In this document: positions 8,412 through 17,247 of the stretch, in pieces
Layout of the letters: every line of letters starts with the position of its first letter
Position numbering within the stretch: position 1 is the first letter of the stretch
Source: Kolteria novifilia
Lineage (GTDB): Bacteria > Planctomycetota > Planctomycetia > Kolteriales > Kolteriaceae
DNA length: 64,000 nt
Assembly: GCA_007748055.1 (NCBI GenBank)
Contig: CP036279.1
Span: forward strand, 1,550,001-1,614,000
Direction: 5' to 3'
Made by a program: the position numbers and the translations under genes
Notes under the pieces: model-generated
Told to the model about the DNA's origin: nothing
What the model saw: the letters and a program-made list of their open reading frames with translations, nothing else
Databases searched by the model: none

Positions 8412-9787
8412 TAGCCATGGCTGTGACCGTGGCCGGCTCCCTTGTCGCCTTCGACGCTCGCCTTGTACGCCAAGTTGAGCTGATAGGCGTTGTTCAGCGC
8501 GATGATGTCGCCAGGAAAGATGCTGCCGTCGTTGGCGATGATCGCGGTGTCGGCGTCGCGGTACTCCAGGTGTACCGGGCGACGTTCGAACGAATCGCCG
8601 CTCGCTTGAAAGACATACGCGTCGGGGCCTTCGACCACGACTGCCTCCGAGGGAACGACGATCCGCTCGGTCCACCGCTTGACCGGAATGAAGAGCCGAC
8701 ACTTCTGCCCCGGCTTGAACCGCCAGGTTCGGTAGACCGAGCCGTTGGCGCCAGGGCGATCGCTAAAGACCTCGTTGCACAGCGGCAGATAGAGCCGGAC
8801 GGTACGCGAGTCGGGGATCACGTGATTGTCGATGTACAGCACGCGCAGTCCCTCGCGGACGAGATCCTCGTCGTCGCCGACCTCGAAGACCGCCTTGATG
8901 GGCCAATCGTTGGTCATCGCCTTGCCGATGACTTCGACCTCCTTCTCGAAGGCTTGCCCCTCGACAAAGAGCATCGTGTGCTCGGCGAGGTCGCACAGGT
9001 TCTGGCCCGCGGCGACCAGACCGCCACGTTGAACCAAGAGCTTTTCGATGGTGAAGGCGCTTTCCTCGGCGGGGCAGCGATCGGCCTTTGGCAAGGGGCG
9101 ATCCGCCTCCTCGGGAACGGAAGTCGCGTGGTGATCCCTCTCGGGAGTACGGACGGTGAAGGTTCGGACCAGTTGGCCCGTCTCGCGAGCTTGAGCGATC
9201 TGCTTTTCCGACAGGCCAAGGGCCAGCAGTTCCTGGGAGGCGACTTGCTGGGTCGCTTCGAAACGGCGCCGTTTGTACTCGAGTTCGAGCTTCTGTCGCT
9301 GCGTGACGGCGCCATCCTTGACAAGCGGTTCGATGCGCTTGAGCTCTCGATCGACGAGCTCGATATCGCGGATGGTCTTGAGTAGTTCCGACTGGGCCTC
9401 GGCGAGCCGCTCTCCCGTCAGACGAAGCTGGAAGAGGGGATCGCCGGACCGGACGACTTGTCCGGGCGAGGCGAAGATCTTCTCGACCACGCCTTCGACG
9501 GGCGTCGTCACCCCGTGCATGCTTTCGCCCGGTTTCTCGATTACCACGCCGGGGACCGAAAGTGTCCGCCAGTAGTCACCGAGTTCGATCCGGCCGGTCT
9601 TCAAGTCGAGGTTCTTGCGTGCTTGCTCGGAGAGCGTCACCCCGGACGGATGCGGTTCGTCGTCGGCGCTGGTCTCTTCGGAGTTGGCCGGTGCGATGGG
9701 AAGGACATGGCGGACGACAAAGCCGGTCCCCGCGGAGACGAGGACGATCAGCAGGATGCCGATCGCCCCCGCAATGGTTTTCGTCAT
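8411..9787 (-). CDS. RND efflux periplasmic adaptor (CusB-like) with His-rich tail
   Basis: This 458-residue protein has an N-terminal membrane anchor (about 5-27), a lipoyl-like half around residues 95-125, a helical hairpin (about 125-200), the second lipoyl/barrel region (about 250-350), a membrane-proximal domain, and a C-terminal tail GHGHSHG. The tail and the operon partners suggest divalent or soft-metal handling. The start is preceded by GGGAG on the minus strand. It is 14 bases downstream of the His-rich lipoprotein gene. The gap to the RND pump gene is unusually long and made of repeat DNA. The TAG stop lies exactly at the repeat boundary. Confidence 0.9.
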   Translation of the reverse strand: MTKTIAGAIGILLIVLVSAGTGFVVRHVLPIAPANSEETSADDEPHPSGVTLSEQARKNLDLKTGRIELGDYWRTLSVPGVVIEKPGESMHGVTTPVEGVVEKIFASPGQVVRSGDPLFQLRLTGERLAEAQSELLKTIRDIELVDRELKRIEPLVKDGAVTQRQKLELEYKRRRFEATQQVASQELLALGLSEKQIAQARETGQLVRTFTVRTPERDHHATSVPEEADRPLPKADRCPAEESAFTIEKLLVQRGGLVAAGQNLCDLAEHTMLFVEGQAFEKEVEVIGKAMTNDWPIKAVFEVGDDEDLVREGLRVLYIDNHVIPDSRTVRLYLPLCNEVFSDRPGANGSVYRTWRFKPGQKCRLFIPVKRWTERIVVPSEAVVVEGPDAYVFQASGDSFERRPVHLEYRDADTAIIANDGSIFPGDIIALNNAYQLNLAYKASVEGDKGAGHGHSHG

Positions 9788-9801
9788 GGAGAGACTCCCT
9801 G

Positions 9802-10359
9802 TTAGTTCTTCGTCGACGGAGCTTCTTCGTCGTGGTCGTCATGCTCGTCGTGTTCGTCCAGGTGCAACTCGGCGACGTACGACTTCTCGCCGATGTCGAC
9901 CCGCACGCGAGCGTCGGCATCGTCACTGCCGAGGAGGTAGGTCAGTTCCGCGTCGTCGGAGATGTAGAGCTTGTCGCCGCCCTTGGCGTCGGCCTTGAGA
10001 GTGAACTGCTTGGCTTTATCGCCACTCTTGACGTTGATGGTGACGCCGGTGACGTCCGCTTCCAGCGGGCTCTTCGCGTCCTTGCCAAGCAAGTAGATCT
10101 TCGTCGCGGGAGGGTCGTCGACGAACTCGGCGTGGTAGCCACTGTCGCCAAGTTCGAGGAGTTCGCCTTCATGGGGACCGTGGGCGCCATGATCGTGTTC
10201 TTGGTCATGCCCATGGTCGTGGGAATGACCGTGGCCGTGGTCGTCGTGGTCGTCGGCCTTGCTGGTTGCTTTGGCATCCTCGTCGTGGTGGTGCTCGCCG
10301 CATCCCGTGATCCAGAGGCCAAGGGACGCCGCAACGAGACAGGTTGCGAATGATCGCAT
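9802..10359 (-). CDS. His/Asp-rich lipoprotein of the metal efflux operon
   Basis: This 185-residue protein has a signal peptide with a lipobox ending TGC (Cys about residue 20). A region at about residues 22-65 is packed with His, Asp and Glu (HGHGHSHDHGHDQEHDHG), and a second such patch lies at the C-terminus. The middle portion (about 70-165) looks like a small folded beta domain without a recognised name. It is probably a periplasmic metal buffer or donor feeding the efflux adaptor. That role is inferred from composition and its position just upstream of the adaptor. A clear AAGGAG ribosome site precedes the ATG. Confidence 0.8.
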   Translation of the reverse strand: MRSFATCLVAASLGLWITGCGEHHHDEDAKATSKADDHDDHGHGHSHDHGHDQEHDHGAHGPHEGELLELGDSGYHAEFVDDPPATKIYLLGKDAKSPLEADVTGVTINVKSGDKAKQFTLKADAKGGDKLYISDDAELTYLLGSDDADARVRVDIGEKSYVAELHLDEHDEHDDHDEEAPSTKN

Positions 10360-10540
10360 GATTGCTCCTTCGAGTTTGGGTCGAGAGTCTGGCCTTGGCC
10401 ATCCCTACCGTCGGGAGGCCAGGGGCCCGGGTTCCGAGACGGTCATCCGTCAAGGGGACGAAGGTGCCGTCGTATGAAAGCGAACACTCGGGGAGTACAC
10501 CCGAGCGAGTCGCGACCAGGTCAGGATGGAATGGGAAGAT

Positions 10541-10957
10541 TCAGAGCAGAAAGGATTGGAGCTGGGCGCGCAGCGGTAGCGCACGGGGGAAGTCGTCTTC
10601 TCGGCCCGGGAGAGTCAATGATCGCGCCGAGGGAGACTCTTGGAGAGCCAAGACTCCGACCGGGGGGCAACTCCACCCGATCATCGACAGCTCATCGATC
10701 GTCCATGTGGGGGCGACGGGATCGCAGTCGACCGGCGTCATCGCGTGACCGAGATCGCTTGTGGGAGTGTCGTGTTCGTGATGGTGGTCGTCGTGGTGAT
10801 GGGGTGAGGCGATCGTGGTGGAGACGAGGCTATGCCACAAGTTCCACGACTCGCAGCAGCGACAATCGCCTTGCAAGTAGAGAAACGATCCGACAAGCAT
10901 CAGCCGCGTGAAGGTTACCAAAGCCACGTCCCAGGGTTCGCGTTCCGATCCCTTCAT
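10541..10957 (-). CDS. Small His/Cys-rich protein of the metal efflux operon
   Basis: This unrecognised protein of about 138 residues lies between the TolC-like gene and the His-rich lipoprotein gene, all on the minus strand. It has one hydrophobic stretch (TRLMLVGSFLYLQ) followed at once by GDCRCCESW, then a cluster HHHDDHHHEHD. Cys and His clusters after a possible signal anchor suggest a secreted or membrane-attached metal-binding protein, perhaps analogous in position to small accessory proteins of Czc-type operons. The start could also be the in-frame GTG at 10999, which would leave a 14-base gap to the upstream stop. The gene call rests on composition and position. Confidence 0.55.
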   Translation of the reverse strand: MKGSEREPWDVALVTFTRLMLVGSFLYLQGDCRCCESWNLWHSLVSTTIASPHHHDDHHHEHDTPTSDLGHAMTPVDCDPVAPTWTIDELSMIGWSCPPVGVLALQESPSARSLTLPGREDDFPRALPLRAQLQSFLL

Positions 10958-11013
10958 TGGTAGCTGGGCGTTCTCAGGAATCAACCGAAGGTGTTTCACC
11001 GCGATGTCGGCGG

Positions 11014-12348
11014 TTACGGGAAGACCTCGAGTTGCAGCAATCCCGCGACCTCGGCCGCCGCCGTCCAGCGACGTTCGTTGGCGTCGACCAACGAAAGGTT
11101 GACCTCGATCAACGTCTTTTCCGCCTCGAGCAGACGCAGGAAGTCCAGCTGCCCTTGTTCGTAGGCCGTTTGGGTGATGTTCAGCACGCGCTGGGCCTTC
11201 GGCTGGATGAGGCGTTTGATGTGATCGACGGCTTGGGTTGCCGCTTGGTAGTTCCCGATCGCGGTGGCCAGCGCGTTGGCCAATTCGACTTGAACCTGGC
11301 CGAGGTCGTCGACGGCTTGCGCGATTTCGGCGCGCGCCGCCCGGACATTTCCTTGGTTGCGATCCCACACCGGGAGCGGAACCCCGAAGACCAGGAGCGC
11401 CTGATTGTTGGGGCCGCCGACGAAGTACTGGTAACCCGCTTCGACGGTGACGTTCGGAAAGGGTTCGACGACGGCGCGCCGCAAGAGAATACGCGATCGC
11501 CGGACCTCGGCCGCGGACGCCTGCACTTGGGCGTTCTCGTTGACGACCTGTTGGCGACTGAGGGCGTAATCGAACGCGGGCAGAGGAGTGGCTAGATCAC
11601 CTTCGAGGGTGCTGATGGCGATCTCGGGCAGGCCGATCACCGCGACGAGTTCGTTCTTGCGGGCATCGTACTGCGCGATCGCTTTCAACTCGGCGACGTC
11701 GTTCTGCTCCGCCTCGATGGTTAGGAGCAGGGTGTCGGTCGTCGTCCCTTCGCCTCCCTTTTCCCGTTGCTGGGCGGCCCGCACCGAACGCCAAGCCACT
11801 TCCGTGAGGTCCTCGATAATCTCCACCCGGCGTTTGGCGGCGAGGGCCTCGTAGTAATGCTTGCGGACCGTCGTCAGTAGTTCGAAGCGGCGTTGAACGT
11901 AAGCCGCATCCGCGCGACTGATCGCTTCCCGCGCCGCGGCCCGATCGAGCCGCAGTTTTCCCTTCGTGACGAACTCTTGCGCGACCTGGACGGAGTATTG
12001 ACTCTCGACGTTGCCAAGCTGATTGGGACCGGCGACAACGTCGGGATTGGGGTAAAGACCGGCTTGGATCGCGAGACCACGCTGCCTTTCCACCGCGGCG
12101 GCCGCCGCCCGCAGGCCGGGATTGTACTGCTCGGCGAGGGAGATGGCGTTCTCGAGCGTCCGCAACTCGTTCAGACTCGCGCCCTCAAGCAGCTCGACGT
12201 CCTCCATGATCGGGCAGGGCTCAATGGCGACCGCTTGGCAGCACACCCCCGCGAGAATCAACGACAACACCAACGCCGAACGGCCGCCTACTCGGAGTGC
12301 TTGGTGCAAGTGAAGCAGGTTTGGGGTGCGGTTTGCGTGATCGGTCAT
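11014..12348 (-). CDS. Outer membrane efflux protein, TolC/CusC-like
   Basis: This 444-residue protein has a signal peptide (hydrophobic segment about residues 25-45, ending near AVA) and two repeated long helical regions rich in Ala, Glu, Arg and Gln, as in OEP/TolC channels (about 60-240 and 270-440). It heads the minus-strand metal efflux operon and supplies the outer-membrane channel for the adaptor and RND pump. The ATG chosen follows GAGGG and begins a normal signal peptide. Longer in-frame extensions upstream are Arg/Ser-rich and look non-coding. No lipobox at a TolC-like position was noticed, unlike CusC. Confidence 0.85.
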   Translation of the reverse strand: MTDHANRTPNLLHLHQALRVGGRSALVLSLILAGVCCQAVAIEPCPIMEDVELLEGASLNELRTLENAISLAEQYNPGLRAAAAAVERQRGLAIQAGLYPNPDVVAGPNQLGNVESQYSVQVAQEFVTKGKLRLDRAAAREAISRADAAYVQRRFELLTTVRKHYYEALAAKRRVEIIEDLTEVAWRSVRAAQQREKGGEGTTTDTLLLTIEAEQNDVAELKAIAQYDARKNELVAVIGLPEIAISTLEGDLATPLPAFDYALSRQQVVNENAQVQASAAEVRRSRILLRRAVVEPFPNVTVEAGYQYFVGGPNNQALLVFGVPLPVWDRNQGNVRAARAEIAQAVDDLGQVQVELANALATAIGNYQAATQAVDHIKRLIQPKAQRVLNITQTAYEQGQLDFLRLLEAEKTLIEVNLSLVDANERRWTAAAEVAGLLQLEVFP

Positions 12349-12566
12349 GCGATCCCTCATCCGAATGCGGGTCGGAGATCGACGATGGACTCGGTTCGCG
12401 GTCCACTGCCGAGGTACAACGCGGCCACTCGAGACGGACCGCCTCTCCCTTGATCGGACATCGAGCCCGTCGAACCGAACGATTCGGGATCGCCGGTTCA
12501 ATCGAGCGTCGCGCTCCGATCGGAGCAATCGGCATGACCGGTACAATCGTCACAAGTTAACAGCGG

Positions 12567-14027
12567 CTAGAAATCGCGGAAGGGGCCCCGTGGTTCGGCG
12601 GCGGCCATCTCCTTCTTCCAGTCGGCGAAGCGTTGTTTCAACTCCGCGAGCTTCTCGGGATGACTCGTCGAAAGGTCGTGCTGCTCGCCGATATCGTTGG
12701 AGAGATCGAACAGTCCATTGCCCTTCGACGACTCGACCCACTTCCAATTCCCCACCCGCGCGGCTCGATCGTCGCGACGTTCCCAGAACATCTCCTTGCG
12801 GGGCGAGGGCTTCGCGCCGGCGAGGACCGGCATCATGTCGAAGCCATCGAAGACGACATCGTCGGGTTGCGGGATCGAGGCGGCCGCGAGAAAGGTCGGC
12901 ACCAACTCGAGCGAGGTCAGGAACTCGTCGCTTCGCGTCCCCGCGGGAACTCTTCGGGGGTAGCGGACGATGCACGGAACTCGGATTCCCCCCTCGAACA
13001 TCATCGCCTTCTTTCCTCGAAGCGGTGCGTTATCGGCCCCGCCGCCGCCACCGTTGTCCGAGAAGAAGACCACGATCGTGTCCTCGGCGACGCCGTACTT
13101 GTCCAGCAAGTGGAGCAGTTCGCCGATCGCGTCGTCCATGCTGGAGACCGACGAGGCGTATTCGAGTCGTTTCCTTGCCCTGTTGGGGACTGTTTGCATC
13201 CCACTTCTCTTGGCAATCCGGCGCTGGTAGCCAGCCATCTTCATGAGTTCGGGGTAGATCTTTTTGAACTCGTCGGGGCCCTGGGCGGCGCCGCGGATTT
13301 TCGGATCGAGGTTCGAGGCGCTGTGGGGGGCGTTGAACGGCACATAGAGAAAGAACGGCTCGTCGTGGTGCTCTTCCAGGAAGCGGACGGCTTCGCGCCG
13401 GAAGAGGTCGGTGGCGTAGGTTCCCTTGTCCTCGGTCGTCGGTTCGAGGTTGCGATACATCGACGGGACGCCGTAGCGCTCGTGCGTGAAGTAGTCGATC
13501 CCCGTATTGACGAAGCCGTAGAAGTCGTCGAAGCCGCGCGAGGTCGGAAGAAACCGCTTAAGCGAGCCGAGATCCCACTTTCCGTAGATCCCGCTGGTGT
13601 AGCCCGCGTCGTCGAGCAACTCCGGCAGGAAACGTTCCCGGAGATCCATGCCGCCGATGCGTTCGAAGGTCACTTCGTACTCGGCCGGCTTGTACTTGTA
13701 GCCGTAGTCGGGGGCTTCGTTGCGAATCATGTCGTAGATGCCATTGCGCTGTGGGTAGCGGCCAGTCAGCAGGCTAGCTCGGCTCGGGGTGCATGCCGGC
13801 CAAGAGACATAGAAGCTCGTCAGGCAGACGCCCTCTTTCGCCAGACGATCGAGGTGAGGCGTCTTGATCTCCTCGCTGCCAAAGCACCCCAGGTCGGCGT
13901 AGCCCTGGTCATCGCTCACGATCATGACCACGTTCGGCTTACGCGCCTCGTCGCCCAAGGAGGCCTGGGAAATACCGACGAGCAGGGCCATGCCGACCAA
14001 GAGTGGTGTCATCCATCGTGAGCGCAT
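12567..14027 (-). CDS. Secreted sulfatase, arylsulfatase A family
   Basis: This 486-residue protein carries a Sec signal peptide (cleavage near residue 26), the N-terminal metal-binding stretch PNVVMIVSDDQGYADLG, and the sulfatase signature CTPSRASLLTGR with Cys79 as the residue expected to become formylglycine. A later KWDLG/HDEPFF region and a DNGGGGGADN motif agree with the alkaline-phosphatase-like fold. It probably removes sulfate esters from an algal or animal polysaccharide. The exact substrate is not readable. An AGGAG site precedes the ATG on the minus strand. Formylglycine formation needs a maturase that is not in this window. Confidence 0.93.
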   Translation of the reverse strand: MRSRWMTPLLVGMALLVGISQASLGDEARKPNVVMIVSDDQGYADLGCFGSEEIKTPHLDRLAKEGVCLTSFYVSWPACTPSRASLLTGRYPQRNGIYDMIRNEAPDYGYKYKPAEYEVTFERIGGMDLRERFLPELLDDAGYTSGIYGKWDLGSLKRFLPTSRGFDDFYGFVNTGIDYFTHERYGVPSMYRNLEPTTEDKGTYATDLFRREAVRFLEEHHDEPFFLYVPFNAPHSASNLDPKIRGAAQGPDEFKKIYPELMKMAGYQRRIAKRSGMQTVPNRARKRLEYASSVSSMDDAIGELLHLLDKYGVAEDTIVVFFSDNGGGGGADNAPLRGKKAMMFEGGIRVPCIVRYPRRVPAGTRSDEFLTSLELVPTFLAAASIPQPDDVVFDGFDMMPVLAGAKPSPRKEMFWERRDDRAARVGNWKWVESSKGNGLFDLSNDIGEQHDLSTSHPEKLAELKQRFADWKKEMAAAEPRGPFRDF

Positions 14028-14148
14028 GCGGGGCTCCTATTGCGGTGGTGGGTGGGCTCTCTCTTCGTTCCGTCGCGGGTGGGATCGCGGTGGCCCGCAT
14101 TGTAAGCGATGAAGCAGACTGACTGAAGCGGAAAGCGATGCTCCGCTA

Positions 14149-14310
14149 GCAGTCCGTTGATCGAAGCGGGCCAAGGTGAGAACGAGTCATGTTGGCCAAG
14201 ATCAAGGAGAAGAAACGCAGGCGAATCCGTAGATTCGTCGAGTTTCTTTGACGCGGACATTGACCCAAAAGGGCCGTTCGTAGCCGGCAGCGAATAGATC
14301 AGTGGACTGC
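14149..14310. mobile_element. MITE-like element, copy 1 (162 bp, TA-flanked)
   Basis: The element starts GCAGTCCGTTGATC and ends GATCAGTGGACTGC, which are inverted repeats with two mismatches over 14 bases. TA lies on both sides (14147-14148, 14311-14312). Without it the site would read CCGCTAAGCGG. The interior holds a CGAATC/GATTCG inverted repeat. It is 87 to 90 percent alike by eye, in inverted orientation, to 36913-37073. No transposase is encoded, so mobilisation would need a partner in trans. The TA duplications resemble those of IS630/Tc1-type elements. Confidence 0.75.
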
Positions 14311-14325
14311 TAAGCGGCGGCATGG

Positions 14326-15072
14326 TCAGGAACGCCGTTTCGCGGTCATTCCCATCAGGAAGGGATGCTTGATCCAGTAGTCCCAATAGTCGGCGCCAAA
14401 TAGCTCCATGCCCTCCGGCGCGATCATTGGCCGATGCCAGGTGATCTGATCGAGGCCCGCCTCGTGAAGAACCGACTCATAGGTCTCGTGGCTGTAGTGG
14501 TAGACCTCCATCTCCACGGTGCCGCCCCCGGGGAGATAACCCCAAACGCGCACGGGCGTCCCGTCGGCGACCTCATGTGGGACCTCCTTGCCGACGTTGT
14601 AGGCCCTGAGCTTGCCGAACTGCCGATACGCGATGTCGTGGTGATTGTCGATGGTGGCGAAGTGGCCGTCGGGAGTCAGATGACGGGCGATCGTTCGTCC
14701 CATCTCGAGCAAGTCGCCCGTGGTGGGTGAATAGCTCAGAAGCCAGCCGGCGGTGATCCGATCGAAGCGTTCCCCGAGGTCGAGCCCCCGAACGTCGTGC
14801 GTCGCGTACTCGATGCCGAGGGGCCGCTGGGCCTCCTGCGCGGTCGCCAGATCGATCATTCCTTGGGAGAGATCGACCCCAACCACCCGGCGAGCGCCAT
14901 GCCGTTTGAGCCGTCTGGTCAGATGGCCCTCGCCGCACGCCAGGTCGAGGACCGACTTGCCCGCGAGGTCGCCGACCAGTTCGCGGATCATGTGCTCTTC
15001 GCAGTGGAGACGCCATGGTTCGTTCTTGATCTCTTGGTACTCTTGCGCGATGTCGTCGTAGTTCGTCTCCAA
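14326..15072 (-). CDS. Class I SAM-dependent methyltransferase
   Basis: This 248-residue cytosolic protein has the Rossmann methyltransferase motifs in order: motif I VLDLACGEGHLTRRL (about 41-55), an acidic residue in VVGVDLSQGMIDLA (about 63-76), and a motif like HDVRGLDLGERFDRI near residue 95. The substrate is unknown. The start appears to be TTG (Leu codon read as Met) because a GAGGG motif lies eight bases upstream and the next Met is well inside motif I's approach. It is convergent with nothing nearby, and its 3' side is 14 bases from the MITE-like element. Confidence 0.85.
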   Translation of the reverse strand: METNYDDIAQEYQEIKNEPWRLHCEEHMIRELVGDLAGKSVLDLACGEGHLTRRLKRHGARRVVGVDLSQGMIDLATAQEAQRPLGIEYATHDVRGLDLGERFDRITAGWLLSYSPTTGDLLEMGRTIARHLTPDGHFATIDNHHDIAYRQFGKLRAYNVGKEVPHEVADGTPVRVWGYLPGGGTVEMEVYHYSHETYESVLHEAGLDQITWHRPMIAPEGMELFGADYWDYWIKHPFLMGMTAKRRS

Positions 15073-15577
15073 GGCGAGTTCCCTCTCCGGTGGCCGGTCT
15101 TCCCGCGTCGTCGCCTCGAATGATAAGGGGCCGCGGCGGGAATGGGCAGCGTTTCCGTCGATCGAGTCGGCGATGACCGTCGGCTTCCGAGTTCTTTCGT
15201 CCCGCTGGGCGGATGGTCAAAGTGGACCAGCGATGGCGGCAATTCTGGATTACGCCTTCAAGAACTGGGGAGAAATGAAGGTTCGGTGGCTCATCCAGCG
15301 GCGACAAACAAGCATAAGAAGAGCATTTACTAGCACTTAGGGCGTTCCGTAAGCTTCCGAAAATACTGATTGGGCTATCGACATTGTTGAGCGAGCGTCG
15401 ATAAGGATGTACAATATTCCGTCTGGGGGAAGTTGAGGGGAAGGCGAAGTGTTCCGGACGCCGCTGGGGACCAATTGCGGCTCGGACAATCCGACGACTT
15501 GATCGACAGGCTCGTTGGGGCGACCATTTCTTCACTTCAGGTCATCACGTCACGTCTAAACCGAGAGGAAAAGGACC
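15073..15577. other. Intergenic region with a sigma70-like promoter
   Basis: The region of about 500 bases between the divergent methyltransferase and DUF1559 genes has no gene. Its right half is AT-richer than its surroundings and contains the promoter and inverted repeat described separately. Confidence 0.6.
15387..15415 (+). promoter_or_regulatory. Sigma70-like promoter with flanking inverted repeat, upstream of DUF1559
   Basis: TTGAGC (15387-15392) and TACAAT (15410-15415) are separated by exactly 17 bases and are close to the housekeeping consensus. Perfect 7-base arms TATCGAC (15376-15382) and GTCGATA (15397-15403) bracket the -35 box, a good operator candidate. The expected transcript would have a leader of about 155 bases before the DUF1559 ATG. 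Confidence 0.55.
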
Positions 15578-16606
15578 ATGGAGAGTCCGCGCTCGAAGCG
15601 GTATTCGTTGGGGTTCACTCTGGTCGAGTTACTCGTGGTCATCGCGATCATCGGTGTCTTGGTGGGGCTCTTGCTTCCCGCCGTGCAGCAAGCTCGGGCG
15701 GCGGCTCGTCGAAGCCAGTGTCAGAACAACCTCAAGCAACTTGGCACCGCGGTGCTCACGTATGAGTCCTCCCACGGTCAGTTTCCCCCCGGCGGCATCT
15801 ACAACGATACGACGGGAACCGCGACCGACTCGACCCGTCAATCGGGACGTGCTCCCGATTGGGGCGCCACCTGGATGACGATGATCCTGCCGTTCATCGA
15901 TCGCCAATCGCTCGCGGACAAGTACAACTTCAGCCTTCCCGCACAACATTCCGACAACGAGGAGGTCGCCGGGCAAGTCGTCGAAGCGTTCCTCTGTCCC
16001 TCGTCCCCCCGCCCGACGGCACGACAAACCCACACCGGTTCCGAGGGAACCGGGCCCTTCGCCCGCGGCAATTACGGCGCTTGCTTCGGCGCGGGACGGG
16101 CTTGGCAGGCGAGCTACATAGATCAGAACCGCTTCAAATCCGCCTTCAACGCGGTCAAGCAGTACGGAGCGAAACTGGGCGATATCGCCGACGGTACCAA
16201 TAAGACTTTCATGCTCGGTGAAGTCCTCAACGCCCACGACAGTGGCGATGACGGACGCGGACTCTGGTCCCATCCCGCCGGATGCTATTTCAGCATCAAC
16301 GTCCTGGAAGCTTCGGGCGGCGGGCTCGACTACACGCGTGTCATGGTCCCCAACGGCAACGCGTACGACTCCAACAAACGCGACGAGCCTGCCTCGTGTG
16401 CCAATGGCTTGACGGGGCCGCAACTCAGTTGCAACGATGGCAACGGCACCCCTGCGCGGATCGCTCTTCGCAGTAACCACGAGGGCGGCGTCAATGTCGT
16501 CTTCTGTGATGGAAGTGTCCACTTCATCGGCAATTCCATCGATGAACGGATCCTCTACGGAGCGGCGACGATCGCTGGCAACGAGATTGTGGAGATTGGC
16601 CGCTAA
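15578..16606 (+). CDS. DUF1559 pseudopilin-like protein
   Basis: This 342-residue protein begins with a basic leader and [19 protein letters not shown], then [14 protein letters not shown] and a QCQNNLKQL stretch. The C-terminal half has the family's DGTNKTFMLGE motif and an FCDGSVHFIGNSID segment before the end. It is a pseudopilin-like secreted or membrane-tethered protein of unknown role. The gene has a good promoter candidate upstream, and its stop overlaps the ATG of the next lipoprotein gene (TAATG), so the two should be translationally coupled. Confidence 0.92.
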   Translation: MESPRSKRYSLGFTLVELLVVIAIIGVLVGLLLPAVQQARAAARRSQCQNNLKQLGTAVLTYESSHGQFPPGGIYNDTTGTATDSTRQSGRAPDWGATWMTMILPFIDRQSLADKYNFSLPAQHSDNEEVAGQVVEAFLCPSSPRPTARQTHTGSEGTGPFARGNYGACFGAGRAWQASYIDQNRFKSAFNAVKQYGAKLGDIADGTNKTFMLGEVLNAHDSGDDGRGLWSHPAGCYFSINVLEASGGGLDYTRVMVPNGNAYDSNKRDEPASCANGLTGPQLSCNDGNGTPARIALRSNHEGGVNVVFCDGSVHFIGNSIDERILYGAATIAGNEIVEIGR

Positions 16607-17004
16607 TGACATGTTCGATGATTCGTTTTCTCAAGACGAGCATCGCCCTGGCGATGCTCGTGGTGGCGGGATGTGCTGACGGCAATGGTGCCGGCAGCCC
16701 GGAGAACGATGCCCGCAAACCGGAGGTCTTCGCCAACACCGTCAGGGAGGCGATCGCTCGGGCGAGCGCCGAATACCCCAAGGCTCCCGTCGCTTGCGCG
16801 ATGGAGCTTCAGAATCTCGTCGAGAACCTGGGGGACTTGAGCGGCCGACCGACCGGCGACCAAACCGCGACCTATGAGGAGATTCAAGGCATCGCCAAGG
16901 AGCTAGTCTCCACCCTCAACAAGGGCAAGGCATCCTCCTCGGCCAAGGAACAGTTGGACAAACTCGTCGAACTGGGCAACAAGCTTCCAGGCGCCGAGGG
17001 CTGA
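16606..17004 (+). CDS. Small alpha-helical lipoprotein coupled to DUF1559
   Basis: This 132-residue protein has a signal peptide with lipobox LVVAGC (Cys near residue 23). The mature part is mostly helical, with repeated Ala/Glu/Lys/Leu patterns and no recognised domain. The start ATG overlaps the stop of the upstream DUF1559 gene. A second ATG lies 12 bases later. It lacks the beta-sandwich motif seen in the other three DUF1559-linked lipoproteins, so the pairing is conserved even though the lipoprotein type differs. Function unknown. Confidence 0.8.
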   Translation: MTCSMIRFLKTSIALAMLVVAGCADGNGAGSPENDARKPEVFANTVREAIARASAEYPKAPVACAMELQNLVENLGDLSGRPTGDQTATYEEIQGIAKELVSTLNKGKASSSAKEQLDKLVELGNKLPGAEG

Positions 17005-17044
17005 CCGCGCTTTTCTCCAGACACCTCTGTTCGTGCATCGCAAG

Positions 17045-17063
17045 CTGGGGCGCAACGCCCCAG
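17045..17063. repeat. REP-like hairpin CTGGGGCG/CGCCCCAG
   Basis: A perfect 8-base stem with a CAA loop lies about 45 bases after the lipoprotein stop. No T-tract follows, so it is more likely a dispersed palindromic repeat than an intrinsic terminator. A related stretch, CCTGGGGCTTACGCC, is at about 19168-19182. Confidence 0.5.
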
Positions 17064-17247
17064 CGGTACTGTGTGTTCCCGCTCGCCTCTCTCGGCGCCG
17101 GTGAGTCTCTCTCAATCTTCAAAACAACTCGTGGTGGCATCGGGGATCTCCCCGTTGGGCGATTGGTTTGTTAGTATTGTTAACGATGTTGTTGGGAGCC
17201 ATCCTCTTCTTTGGATGGCTCAAGGGACTGGGGAAAAGGGAACGACG

